This document shows, one piece after another, positions 33,401 through 40,729 of a stretch of DNA of 64,000 bases. A program made the translations under genes and the position numbers. The notes under the pieces are model-generated. The model did no database searches, was not told the origin of the DNA, and saw only the letters and a list, made by a program, of their open reading frames with translations. This DNA is from JANOBD01 sp031411495. GTDB lineage: Bacteria > Planctomycetota > Phycisphaerae > Tepidisphaerales > Tepidisphaeraceae. The DNA lies in the NCBI GenBank assembly GCA_031411495.1, contig JANOBD010000165.1, positions 124,001-188,000 on the forward strand, given 5' to 3'. Positions within the stretch are counted from its first letter, which is position 1; each line of letters starts with the position of its first letter.

Positions 33401-33698
33401 GGTTCTGACCGGTCGATGTGTCGGTGTGGGCGATGAGCTCGAGATTGCCATTGCGGACAACGACCGAGTCTTCCGTCGTCCAACTCATCTCCGAAATCGA
33501 GCCATTCGGCACCTTCCGCCATCGCGGACCGTACCGAACCTGCCATTTGTCATGATTCAGTGACGTACCTTCGAAATTGTCTTCGAAAGTGGTGTTGGGG
33601 TTGACGAGGCTCGTCAGCCCGATCTTGTCGGCAAACGCCGGAAGGACAGTGGCGAGCAGTCGACGGCTTTCCAGTGATTCGATCGGCGAACGGCGCAT
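30429..33698 (-). CDS. LEPR-XLL GH16 glycosidase with seven SdrD/Cna-B-like repeats
   Basis: A 1089-residue secreted enzyme. The N-terminus PIESLESRRLLA is a LEPR-XLL motif. Residues of about 35-330 form a GH16 beta-jelly-roll, with the catalytic motif EYDVAE (E180 nucleophile, D182, E185 acid/base); GH16 enzymes cut laminarin, lichenan, agar or carrageenan. The C-terminal two thirds hold seven repeats of about 110 residues, each with calcium-type turns such as DANGNGIIDTGE and YLDYNASGSRDDGE. The start at 33698 has a GGAGGG site. No PEP-CTERM is present; the repeats probably act as a rigid surface stalk. The exact substrate is not predictable by eye. Confidence 0.85.
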   Translation of the reverse strand: MRRSPIESLESRRLLATVLPAFADKIGLTSLVNPNTTFEDNFEGTSLNHDKWQVRYGPRWRKVPNGSISEMSWTTEDSVVVRNGNLELIAHTDTSTGQNRAGYIQSGSRFKDNQPSNVAESRLLDGYSGNFEQAFGYWEARVKFNSLPGQWSAFWVHSYGMVDVGDDASRINHPEIFGTEYDVAEHSAVRQDSTVAGQIGTVAHANGYNSFQRSNSVYTTTSSNAPSFTDPSQFHVYGLLWTPTFAKFYVDGNLVHTETDAAMVSKAPHVAIFSNDIGAGGALFENSGSNFFGHVPAAGYGSLETSTAKLTADYVRVWQLNSEGTPVYGSVGGVVFNDVNSNGNRDAGDAGLPARTVYVDANNNSSLDTGERRAITNASGEYSIGELLPGSYVIRQVLSSGTQTAPTTVAASTVTIAAGVRSTLSFGVGNLNPIQAVVEGRVIRDANGNGIIDTGEAGQANINVYLDYNASGSRDDGEPQVATSSTGSYRLVANRTGSVAIRLNLTGTNFLQTFPANSGGRFVTLANGSAVGAEPFAVKEREATVSAVVEGRVIRDANGNGIIDSGETGQPNINVYLDYNNNSVRDAGEPQIATGAAGGYRLVSNRAGSIAIRLNLAGTNFLQTLPAGSGGRWITFVNGQAVTAEAFAVKEREVVVSAVVEGRVIRDANNNGAFDDGESGQPNVNVYIDYNGNGARDDGEPKAVTNSTGGYRIVSSRVGSFPIRLNLAGTDFVQTFPDGARWVTLTNGSAVGVLPFGVRPRVTYSVIGGTVYTDANHNGFRDAGENGRANVVVYLDLNANGRLDSTEPTRTTSSTGAYRFEQVSPGAVAVRIVRPANLAQTQPSDNGAYWITAVAGTTYGDRNFGVYETPVGARIAGTIYNDVNTNGRRDDGEAGVANIRVYLDGNLNGHFDDGESNKLTSSTGSYVFEQVPAGNTAVRLALTGDYRQITPSENGAIWINTANGGNYGDRNFGIARVVSAASTNTVAGSVLGDWNANGTRQAGENGVSGLKVYLDYNLNGKYDAGEPLAVTNAQGVYRFEAVRAGNLAIRLNLGGVGWLQTYPARTGALWSTFRSGMNLKNQNFMVKPK
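31406..32399. repeat. Three near-identical tandem coding repeats of about 332 bp
   Basis: Within the GH16 gene, repeats 2-4 are highly similar at DNA level. The segment GATCAC(T/G/C)CG(C/G)CCTTC(A/G)ACGACGG occurs at 31704, 32037 and 32369, spacing 333 and 332 bases. Each unit encodes a VVEGRVIRDAN...DSGE...NVYLDYN module. This indicates recent tandem duplication and makes copy-number variation likely. Confidence 0.75.
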
Positions 33699-34062
33699 TA
33701 CACCCTCCAGAGTTCTAACTTCGTCGGAAACGAATAGCACAGGACCCAAGACGTGGATACCGGCAACGGCATTATCGGCGTTGTCCAGCTTGGGGGTAGA
33801 GCCGGGTAGTAGAAACTCTGATGGTCAGAACTCCTTTGTCTGGCCGATCTGTGTCAATTGGCGGCAAGTTTGTCAGCTTGGCAGGGGCTGTGAGGTGCAG
33901 TTCTCCGTTCATCAGTGCGTCGCGGCGAACAACTCAGCGGGCGACATCGAGAGTTTTTCGGTTCCTCGGTGTGAGGCCGCCAATCTTTGTGCGCAGGCGT
34001 GCATGTCGCGAACGTCAACCGGCAGGAGGACTTTCGCTTCGTTGCCGATTACACTCCCGCAC
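33699..34062. other. Divergent intergenic stretch, GH16 and membrane protein
   Basis: 364 bases upstream of two divergent genes. The frame of the downstream membrane protein is open through part of it, but the residues are not protein-like. No clear promoter or repeat is seen. Confidence 0.45.
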
Positions 34063-34557
34063 GTGAATTCTGACTACGAACAGACTGGGCCTGTGAGCCT
34101 GCCTTTGGTTGCCGCCCTCGGGTGGCTCGTCCCGGGGCTCGGTTACTGGGTGATCGGCAAGCGATCACACGCCCTCATCGCCGGCGTGTCGATCATTGTC
34201 TTGTTCCTGCTGGGCCTGCTCATCTCCGGCGTCCGCTGTGTCGACGTGCCGGGCTACGACGCGAATGGAAACGTGATCCACCTCAAGGGCTCGTCCAAGC
34301 CAATCATTGTCGATTCGACGTTCAAGGCGATTCTCGACAAGCCATGGTACATCCCGCAAATACTTGCAGGTCCGTTGACGATCGGCTCGAGCGTCTGGAG
34401 TGTGAGCGTCTCCGGCACCTATCCCAAGGCGACGGCGCGGATGTTCGACATCGGAACGCTCTATACCGCCATTGCGGGAATGTTGAACCTGCTCGTAATC
34501 ATCGATTCGGCCCACCGGGCGGCCAAACTCAACGACCATTTTCCCAGATCGATCTGA
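34063..34557 (+). CDS. Membrane protein, DUF6677-like
   Basis: About 164 residues. VSLPLVAALGWLVPGLGYWVIGKRSHALIAG is a hydrophobic hairpin typical of small planctomycete membrane proteins of the DUF6677 kind; further helices lie near LFLLGLLISG and the C-terminus (AGMLNLLVII). A periplasmic loop of about 80 residues lies between. The start is uncertain: GTG 34063 or ATG 34003. It is followed 9 bases later by another small membrane protein, probably a two-gene operon. Unknown function. Confidence 0.55.
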   Translation: MNSDYEQTGPVSLPLVAALGWLVPGLGYWVIGKRSHALIAGVSIIVLFLLGLLISGVRCVDVPGYDANGNVIHLKGSSKPIIVDSTFKAILDKPWYIPQILAGPLTIGSSVWSVSVSGTYPKATARMFDIGTLYTAIAGMLNLLVIIDSAHRAAKLNDHFPRSI

Positions 34558-34566
34558 GATACGCCG

Positions 34567-34851
34567 ATGCACCTACCGCTGGCAATCGCCTTTGCTTCGT
34601 CACCGCTCCTGGCGGCCGCGCCGTCAGTCCTCACCGCCTCGTGGAAGCCGTTCCTCACGACCATGCCCGTGTGGGATTACTGGCCGATCCTCAGCCTGCC
34701 CCTGTGCCTGGGCGTGGCGGTGGTCTACAAGACAACCAAGTGCCCCGACGCCGCACGAGTGCCCAGAGAAAGCGCGATCCTGTTCCTCTGGATCATGCTC
34801 GGGCTGATCGCGGCGGCGGTTGTCGTTCAGTTGGTCACGGTCTTGAATTGA
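34567..34851 (+). CDS. Small two-to-three-helix membrane protein
   Basis: 94 residues with an N-terminal hydrophobic segment (PLAIAFASSPLLAAAPSVL), a helix near YWPILSLPLCLGVAVVY, a short basic cytosolic turn (KTTKCPDAARVPRESA) and a C-terminal helix (ILFLWIMLGLIAAAVVVQLV). It is probably cotranscribed with the DUF6677-like gene. Its stop lies 7 bases from the convergent disulfide reductase gene. Confidence 0.6.
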   Translation: MHLPLAIAFASSPLLAAAPSVLTASWKPFLTTMPVWDYWPILSLPLCLGVAVVYKTTKCPDAARVPRESAILFLWIMLGLIAAAVVVQLVTVLN

Positions 34852-34858
34852 CGCTCGC

Positions 34859-36529
34859 TCAGCCTGGGCCGGCCTCCCGCCGAGGCGACGAGCCTTGCTC
34901 GGCCAGGGTGTAGCCTCCCTTGAGATTCTTCACATTCGCGAATCCGCTCTGCATCAGGATCCGCTGGGCGACAAACCCGCGCTGACCCACGGCACAGAAG
35001 ACCACCGTCGGCCGAGAAGGCGCCAGCTCGCCAACGCGCTCGCGCACTTCATCCACCGGGATGCTGATCGCGCCCTTGAGCGTGCCGCCCGCGAACTCGG
35101 CGGCGCTGCGTACGTCGACGAGTAGTTCATCCCGAATCTGATCGACGGTGATAGCCGGCATGAGCCCGCTGTTCTGATTCTGCGCGACCATCGCCGCCAG
35201 ATGCACCGGATCTTTGGCCGATCCGAACTGCGGGGCGTACGAGAGATCGACTCGAGCGAGATCGGCGATCGTTCCGCCGAAGTGCAGCGTCGTGGCGATG
35301 ACATCGATTCGCTTGTCGACGCCTTCACTTCCTGCGACCTGCGCGCCCAGCACCCTGCCGCTGCCGCGCTCGTAGACGAGTTTCATCCGGAGCGTCTGCG
35401 CGCCCGGGTAGTAACTCGCATGGTGTTTGGGAAAGGTGTAAACCGTGTCGAAGTCCAGTCCTTCGCCGATCGCGGCGCGCTCGCTCAATCCGGTCATCCC
35501 GACCGAAACGTCGAACACCTGCACGATCGCCGTTCCCAGCGGCTTGCCGGCGGCTTGTGAGTTCCCGGTGGCGGCGTGTTCGCCGGCAAGTCGACCTTGT
35601 CGATTCGCCGGCCCCGCCAGCGGGACGCGTGTGGGCTTGCCCGTCACGCCGTGGGTCACTTCGCACACATCGCCAACCGCGTAGATGTCCGGGTCGTTGG
35701 TTCGCTGAAACGAATCTACCGCGATCGCCCCGCTCGGTCCGATCGTCAGGCCCGCGTCCTTCGCCAACGCCGTGTTCGGCCGAACGCCGATCGACATCAG
35801 CACCAGATCCGTCTCCACTTTCAGGCCCTTCTCCGTCTCGACTGCGTCGACATTGCCGTCTGCTCCCGCATGCAGACGCTGCAGCCCGTCGCCGGTGATG
35901 AGCTTCACACCCTTACGCTTCAATTCGGCCTCGACGACGGCGGCCACTTCCCTGTCGAGCGGCGGGAGCACGTGCGCAAACTTTTCCACAATCGTCACTT
36001 CCACGCCGCGATCGTGCAAAGCCTCGGCCATTTCGAGCCCGATGAAGCCGGCGCCGATGATCGTCGCCCGGGTCGGCCTGGCGTCCTTCACAAACGAACG
36101 CACCGCGCGCGCGTCTTCCATCGAGCGAAGCAGGAACACGTTCGCCGCGCGCACGTGATCGATCGGCGGAACGATCGGCGTCGCGCCGACGGCGAGGATC
36201 AACTTGTCGTAGGGCAGTAAATAGACTTCGCCGGTGATCCGGTTGCGGATTTCGACCGTCTTACCTTTTCGGTCGATGCGCAGCGCCTCGTGGCTCACGC
36301 GCGCATCGATGCGGAATCGTTCACGAACCTTCTTCGGGTCGGTCAGCAGCAGCGACTCTTCGCGCTCGATCCGGCCGGCCAGGTGATAGGGCAGACCGCA
36401 GTTTGCGAAGCTGATGAAACCGCCGGCTTCGATCACGGTGATCTGCGCCTGTTCGTTCATTCGACGGGCGCGGGTCGCCGCGCTCATTCCACCCGCAACG
36501 CCGCCGATGATGAGGATCCTGGTAGACAT
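34859..36529 (-). CDS. CoA-disulfide/persulfide reductase with C-terminal rhodanese (CoADR-Rhd)
   Basis: 556 residues. The N-terminal FAD/NAD(P)H disulfide reductase begins ILIIGGVAGGMSAATRARR and has the single redox Cys in SFANCGLPYH (near residue 44), diagnostic of the CoADR/NADH oxidase group. A second dinucleotide motif IIGAGFIGLEMAE and the FAD motif DIYAVGDVCE follow. After the dimerisation domain a rhodanese domain (about residues 460-545) carries the active-site Cys in VVFCAVGQRG. Such fusions reduce CoA or other persulfides and sulfane sulfur in the cytosol. It lies 18 bases downstream of a rhodanese-DUF2892 gene and both are divergent from arsR. Confidence 0.88.
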   Translation of the reverse strand: MSTRILIIGGVAGGMSAATRARRMNEQAQITVIEAGGFISFANCGLPYHLAGRIEREESLLLTDPKKVRERFRIDARVSHEALRIDRKGKTVEIRNRITGEVYLLPYDKLILAVGATPIVPPIDHVRAANVFLLRSMEDARAVRSFVKDARPTRATIIGAGFIGLEMAEALHDRGVEVTIVEKFAHVLPPLDREVAAVVEAELKRKGVKLITGDGLQRLHAGADGNVDAVETEKGLKVETDLVLMSIGVRPNTALAKDAGLTIGPSGAIAVDSFQRTNDPDIYAVGDVCEVTHGVTGKPTRVPLAGPANRQGRLAGEHAATGNSQAAGKPLGTAIVQVFDVSVGMTGLSERAAIGEGLDFDTVYTFPKHHASYYPGAQTLRMKLVYERGSGRVLGAQVAGSEGVDKRIDVIATTLHFGGTIADLARVDLSYAPQFGSAKDPVHLAAMVAQNQNSGLMPAITVDQIRDELLVDVRSAAEFAGGTLKGAISIPVDEVRERVGELAPSRPTVVFCAVGQRGFVAQRILMQSGFANVKNLKGGYTLAEQGSSPRREAGPG

Positions 36530-36547
36530 GATTGGCTCCTTTCTTGT

Positions 36548-37102
36548 TCAGCGATTCCAGGGCATGCGTGCGATCAGCATTCCCATCCCGCACCAATCTG
36601 TGATGCCTGCGAACACGAGTCCGGCGCCGACGAACGCGCTGATGCCGATGAAACCGGTATGCACGAACGCGCCCAGGGCTGCCCCGACGAGCACGATCGC
36701 GCCGGCCGCGATGCGAACCTGGCGCTCGAGCGAGATGACCCTGCGGGCCGAGCGCTCGACGGGGCAGCCGGCCTTCTCCCACGCGTCGGTGCCGCCCTCG
36801 ACGCAGATCACGTCCATGATTCCCGCCGCCACGAAGCGGTCGCGCGCCTTCGCCGCGCGTCCCCCGGAGCGGCAGAAGAGATAGATCGGCTGATCCTTGG
36901 CGACGCGGGCGTCGGATGCCGTCTTCACGTCCAGCGAGTCCAGCGGCATCGACGCAACGCCGCGCGCGTGGACCGCGGCATATTCCGCGGGCGTGCGGAC
37001 GTCGATCAGGTTCTTCGCCTTCCCCTGCTCACACAGCCGGGCGACCTCCGCCGGGCTCAGCGTGGCGGGATGAGGCGTCTTGAGTTCATCGATCAGGGTC
37101 AT
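36548..37102 (-). CDS. Rhodanese with DUF2892 membrane anchor (YgaP-like)
   Basis: 184 residues. The rhodanese domain has NLIDVRTPAEYAAVHARG and the catalytic loop LFCRSGGRA (Cys near residue 77). The C-terminus holds two membrane helices (AAGAIVLVGAALGAFVHTG and ISAFVGAGLVFAGITDW) with the DUF2892-type CGMGMLIARMPWN ending, the same arrangement as E. coli YgaP. It transfers sulfane sulfur at the inner membrane. It is first in the two-gene operon with CoADR-Rhd and divergent from arsR. Confidence 0.88.
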   Translation of the reverse strand: MTLIDELKTPHPATLSPAEVARLCEQGKAKNLIDVRTPAEYAAVHARGVASMPLDSLDVKTASDARVAKDQPIYLFCRSGGRAAKARDRFVAAGIMDVICVEGGTDAWEKAGCPVERSARRVISLERQVRIAAGAIVLVGAALGAFVHTGFIGISAFVGAGLVFAGITDWCGMGMLIARMPWNR

Positions 37103-37132
37103 GGGAATCCTCGCTCTCGAAGACGAATTGCT

Positions 37133-37175
37133 TTGACGACACCTACTCTAATGCTATATTACTATTCAGCAATAT
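37133..37175 (+). promoter_or_regulatory. arsR promoter with overlapping inverted repeat
   Basis: TTGACG (37133-37138), 16-base spacer, TATATT (37155-37160), then the arsR ATG at 37174, so the leader is only a few bases. An inverted repeat ATATT-N10-AATAT (37156-37160 / 37171-37175) covers the -10 and the start. ATTC-N8-GAAA (37164-37179) partly resembles the ATTC-N8-GAAT sites of SqrR/BigR-type sensors. The same 71-base gap must drive the divergent rhodanese operon, so one operator could control both. Confidence 0.5.
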
Positions 37176-37536
37176 GAAAACCCAGCCTGCGACATCCCGT
37201 CCGGTTCGGAAGAAACCACTGGTTGCTGCACAACTGGAGGCGGTCGCCGAACTGTTTGCCACCCTCTCCGAGCCGTCGCGGCTCCAGATTCTTCAGCTCC
37301 TGCAATCGGGGCCGGCGAACGTTTCGCAGATCGTCGAGGCGCTGCAGATGAAGCAGGCGAACGTCTCGAAGCAGCTGGGTATTCTCTTTGCCGCCGGCGT
37401 CGTCGGGCGCGAGCGGGAGGGACTGCAGGTCCGATATGCAATCCGCATGCCGCTGGTCTTCGACCTGTGCAAGCTCGTCTGCGACGGCCTCGCCCACGAA
37501 GCGATCGAGCGCGCCCGTCTCCTCAAGGGCCGCTGA
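37174..37536 (+). CDS. ArsR-family repressor, probable sulfur/persulfide sensor
   Basis: A 120-residue winged-helix repressor: LFATLSEPSRLQILQLLQSGPANVSQIVEAL with the recognition helix KQANVSKQLGIL, then REREGLQVRYAI. The only cysteine pair candidates are in VFDLCKLVCDG near the C-terminus, four residues apart and within one helix; SqrR/BigR persulfide sensors use a more distant pair, so the sensing mode may differ. Divergence from rhodanese-CoADR genes supports a sulfur-sensing role. The ligand is inferred, not shown. Confidence 0.8.
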   Translation: MKTQPATSRPVRKKPLVAAQLEAVAELFATLSEPSRLQILQLLQSGPANVSQIVEALQMKQANVSKQLGILFAAGVVGREREGLQVRYAIRMPLVFDLCKLVCDGLAHEAIERARLLKGR

Positions 37537-37767
37537 GCCCGTTTATCAGACGCGATTTCAGCCAGCTCTTGCGGTCCGTGCGCCGCGGCGAAAATCCGTC
37601 CCACTCGCGCGCGGTTCTTGCCGATGCTTCTCCTGAACCATCGCCGAGGTGAACGCGTGATATCCGACCCCGTGGGCCTGCAATCGATCAACCCGATCCC
37701 CGACGTGCTCAATCCGTTGCTCGTGCCGCCGCGCGATCTTTCCCCGCGTGGCGCCGCCCCGCTGACG

Positions 37768-38625
37768 ATGCGCATCGGCTTCGAAATGCACTTCGAACTC
37801 TTCGCGCCCACGACGATGCTCCTGATGCTCTATACCCATCCGGAAATCGCTTCGCGGCTCGATCGGGTCGAGCACTTCCGCGTCGAGCGGCCGCTGCCGA
37901 TCGAAAACTTCCACGACGCCTTCGGCAACCGCTGCGCGCGGATCCACGCGCCGGCCGGCTTCCTGCACCTTACGCACGAGGCGATGTATCACGATACATA
38001 TGACCTGGAGCCTCAGCCGACTCCCGAGACAACCCAAACACCGATCGAAAAACTCCCCGCCGATGCGCTGCCGTTTCTGCTCGGCAGCCGCTACTGCGAG
38101 GTCGATCGCCTCGGCTCGATCGCCTGGGACCTGTTCGGCCACCTGAAAACCGGCGGCGAGCGGGCGCTCGCGATCAATCAGTGGGTCTTCAAGAACATCC
38201 AGTTCGGCTACAAGCTCACGCGCCCGAACAAGACCGCGCTCGACACATTCTACGAATCCACCGGCGTCTGCCGGGACATGATGCACCTGGCCATCACCTT
38301 CTGCCGGGCGCTCAACATTCCGGCGCGCTACGCGAGCGGCTACCTCGGCGACATCGCCGCCGACCCGGACCCGACGCCGATGGATTTCTCGGCCTTCTAC
38401 GAAGTATATCTCGACGGCAAGTGGTGGCCGATGGACGCCCGCCACGGCAAGCCGCGAGTGGGCCGCGTCCTGATGTCGCGCGGCCGCGACGCCGCCGATT
38501 GCGCACTCATCACCAGTTTCGGACGGCATCGGCTCGCGAAGTTCACGGTGATCACGGACGAGATTGTCGAGCAGACGTCGATGAAGATCGAACCGGACGC
38601 TGCGCCGTTGTCGATGAGCGCGTGA
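37768..38625 (+). CDS. Transglutaminase-like superfamily protein
   Basis: 285 residues. The N-terminal all-beta region (MRIGFEMHFELFAPTTMLLML) and the core TGVCRDMMHLAITFCRAL with the nucleophile Cys, then SGYLGDIAADPDPTPMDFSAFYEVYLDGKWWPMDARHG. The catalytic Asp is in MDARHG, but the usual His-Ala-(Trp/Phe) is Ser-Ala-Phe, so the canonical His is missing. These proteins are often peptidase-like. The start ATG 37768 is chosen because the family begins with this strand; the frame extends upstream. The repeat 38632-38694 follows. Confidence 0.75.
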   Translation: MRIGFEMHFELFAPTTMLLMLYTHPEIASRLDRVEHFRVERPLPIENFHDAFGNRCARIHAPAGFLHLTHEAMYHDTYDLEPQPTPETTQTPIEKLPADALPFLLGSRYCEVDRLGSIAWDLFGHLKTGGERALAINQWVFKNIQFGYKLTRPNKTALDTFYESTGVCRDMMHLAITFCRALNIPARYASGYLGDIAADPDPTPMDFSAFYEVYLDGKWWPMDARHGKPRVGRVLMSRGRDAADCALITSFGRHRLAKFTVITDEIVEQTSMKIEPDAAPLSMSA

Positions 38626-38631
38626 CCGAAC

Positions 38632-38694
38632 GTAGGGTCCGCTTGCGGACCGCTTCGCCCGCGTCAAACAGAATGATCCGCAAGCGCACCCTAC
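38632..38694. repeat. GTAG...CTAC double-hairpin repeat, copy 4
   Basis: GTAGGGTCCGCTTGCGGA (38632-38649) pairs with TCCGCAAGCGCACCCTAC (38677-38694) at 17 of 18 positions; the left half also folds locally (GGTCCGC-TT-GCGGACC). It lies between convergent genes, 6 bases after one stop and 4 before the other. Confidence 0.8.
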
Positions 38695-38698
38695 CCGT

Positions 38699-40729
38699 TT
38701 ACTTGTCGACATGAAGTGCGACATCCTGCTTCGCCTCCAAGTTGAGCGTGAACTGAGTCGACTGCTTCTTCCCATCTGCATCCACAATCTCGGCCGTGTA
38801 GAGCCGGCCGCCGGCGAGGGGGATCGTCGTGCTCGGGCCCTTCACCAACCCGACGAGTCGACCGTTGTCGCGGATCGTCGCGGTTGATTTCTCCGGCAGC
38901 GCGAAACTCACCTGCGTGCGATGGGCGTAGTAATCCGTCACATCGATACCCGGCACACTCTGGTTCTCCGGGCTCCAGACCATCGGGAAATAGAGCGCTG
39001 AGTCGCGAACATACGCGGCCGTGTAGATGCCGTTCTCAAACACGTTCGAGTCGGCCTTGCTCGCATTGTCGTTGAACCAGGTCTGGTCGAACTCGCTCGG
39101 CTCCGATGCGCCGAGGTAGCGCCACGACGAGCCGTCCCAGATTTCGACCCACGTGTGGTTGCCGCCGTGGTTGCCGTTGGCGTCGCCCTTATGGGTGATC
39201 CAGTTCGGCGTGCCGACGAGGCGCGCCGGGATGCCGATCGACCGGCACGCATCCACGAGCAGGATCGAGAGCCCGGTGCACGAGGCGAAGCCTGCTTCGA
39301 TCGATTCACTCGGGCTCTGGTTGGGCTTGGGCCGCTTCGTCGGGTGGTACTGCACGTTCACGCGTTTGAAGAGGTCGCGATTGAGCGCAAACGCGGCTTC
39401 GGGGATGGTTTTGCTGTCTTTGGTGATGTCCTTGGCGATCGGCGTCAGCGTGATGCGCCAGGCTTCGCGCTTCTCATCGATACTCGTGCTCGGCAGCACG
39501 AACGCGCTCACGATTTCAGGTGGAACATCCTTCGTCCAACGCATCAAGGTCGCCGCCGTATTGTCCTCAACAGAGTTTGAAGGAATATCCAGCGTGATCG
39601 ACGCGCAGAACACAAGCGAGCGGTCGCCGCGCCCGCCGAACGATTGACGAATGAGTTCGGCCGACCGAGTCACGCGATTGTAAAATTTCGCGACACCGCC
39701 GACTCGAACGCATATCGACTGATCCAGATCCGCCATATCGTCATTGAGCAGGATCGTCACCGTCGACACACCCTCCGCCGCATCGATATCGATCGTCTGC
39801 CCTTCCCTCCTCGCGATGATCAGCGTCCCCTGCTTCGCCTCCTCCTTCGGCACACTCAACCAATAAAACCGGTCGTGCGTCACATCATCCTGCTTCCACA
39901 CCACCTTCTTCGGCAATGGATCGCGCGTGAAACTCTGCAGGAACGGCAGGGCCGAGTTCTCTTCGTGGTTCATCCAGTGCGCCCGGCCTTCGTGAAGCTG
40001 CACCTGGTTCTTGTATCCATCCGGATCGGCTCGGTGGAGGTCGGCGAGCATCTGTTTCCACTGGGCCGCGATGCCGTTGCGGTTGTACGCGTCATCGAGC
40101 GCTCCCACGTGCAGCGCGAAGCCGATGTTCCGCAGGCCCAGCGGCGAGGTTTCGTTCGGGTGCCCTGCCATCATTCCCGCGCCGGCGAGTCGGTCCGCCA
40201 TCCGCGGGGCGAGTTGGTACACGCCGTCGCCACCCGCGCTGTAGCCGATCAGGTAGACGCGGTTGGGGTTCACTTCGCCGAGCGCGACGAGATCGGAGAT
40301 GAGCGCATCATACAGGTCATCGATCGGCGCCTGATGCCACATGTTCCAGCTGTCGGTCGGGGCGCGCGGCGAGATCACAAGCGAATGATCCGGCGAATAG
40401 AGCTTGATCTGGTTGTCCCACTGTTGATCGTTCACCTCCGGCGGCGCGCCGCCGCCGCCGTGCATGTTGATCCACAGGTCCCACCCGTCCTTGGGCTTCT
40501 CGCCGACGAACTTGTGCTTGAACTTCATCGTCACGCCGTTGACGGTAATGGCGTCGTCGGTGAGCAGCGTGGCGTGCTCGGCCTTCACTTTTGTGACGTG
40601 ATCGGCCCAGAGCTGATCGGCGAGTTGCTTTGCCTGCTCCTTAGTGAGCGCTGGGTCCGCAAAAACGGAAGAAGCGGCCAGCAGCGGAATGATCGACAGA
40701 CACCAGACCAGACGGGGAAAGATGGGCAT
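38699..40729 (-). CDS. Secreted esterase-transglutaminase fusion protein
   Basis: A 676-residue exported protein. The signal peptide (LVWCLSIIPLLAASSVFA) is followed by an alpha/beta-hydrolase domain (about residues 60-320) with MHGGGG as oxyanion region and the nucleophile elbow GYSAGGDG, as in PHB-depolymerase/feruloyl-esterase-type enzymes. From about 480 a transglutaminase-like domain has the nucleophile in GFASCTGLS and His in NHTWVEIWDG; the expected Asp region reads YLGASEPSE. The start at 40729 is set by the signal peptide; the frame runs further upstream without support. Fusion of esterase and transglutaminase-like peptidase is unusual. Confidence 0.75.
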   Translation of the reverse strand: MPIFPRLVWCLSIIPLLAASSVFADPALTKEQAKQLADQLWADHVTKVKAEHATLLTDDAITVNGVTMKFKHKFVGEKPKDGWDLWINMHGGGGAPPEVNDQQWDNQIKLYSPDHSLVISPRAPTDSWNMWHQAPIDDLYDALISDLVALGEVNPNRVYLIGYSAGGDGVYQLAPRMADRLAGAGMMAGHPNETSPLGLRNIGFALHVGALDDAYNRNGIAAQWKQMLADLHRADPDGYKNQVQLHEGRAHWMNHEENSALPFLQSFTRDPLPKKVVWKQDDVTHDRFYWLSVPKEEAKQGTLIIARREGQTIDIDAAEGVSTVTILLNDDMADLDQSICVRVGGVAKFYNRVTRSAELIRQSFGGRGDRSLVFCASITLDIPSNSVEDNTAATLMRWTKDVPPEIVSAFVLPSTSIDEKREAWRITLTPIAKDITKDSKTIPEAAFALNRDLFKRVNVQYHPTKRPKPNQSPSESIEAGFASCTGLSILLVDACRSIGIPARLVGTPNWITHKGDANGNHGGNHTWVEIWDGSSWRYLGASEPSEFDQTWFNDNASKADSNVFENGIYTAAYVRDSALYFPMVWSPENQSVPGIDVTDYYAHRTQVSFALPEKSTATIRDNGRLVGLVKGPSTTIPLAGGRLYTAEIVDADGKKQSTQFTLNLEAKQDVALHVDK

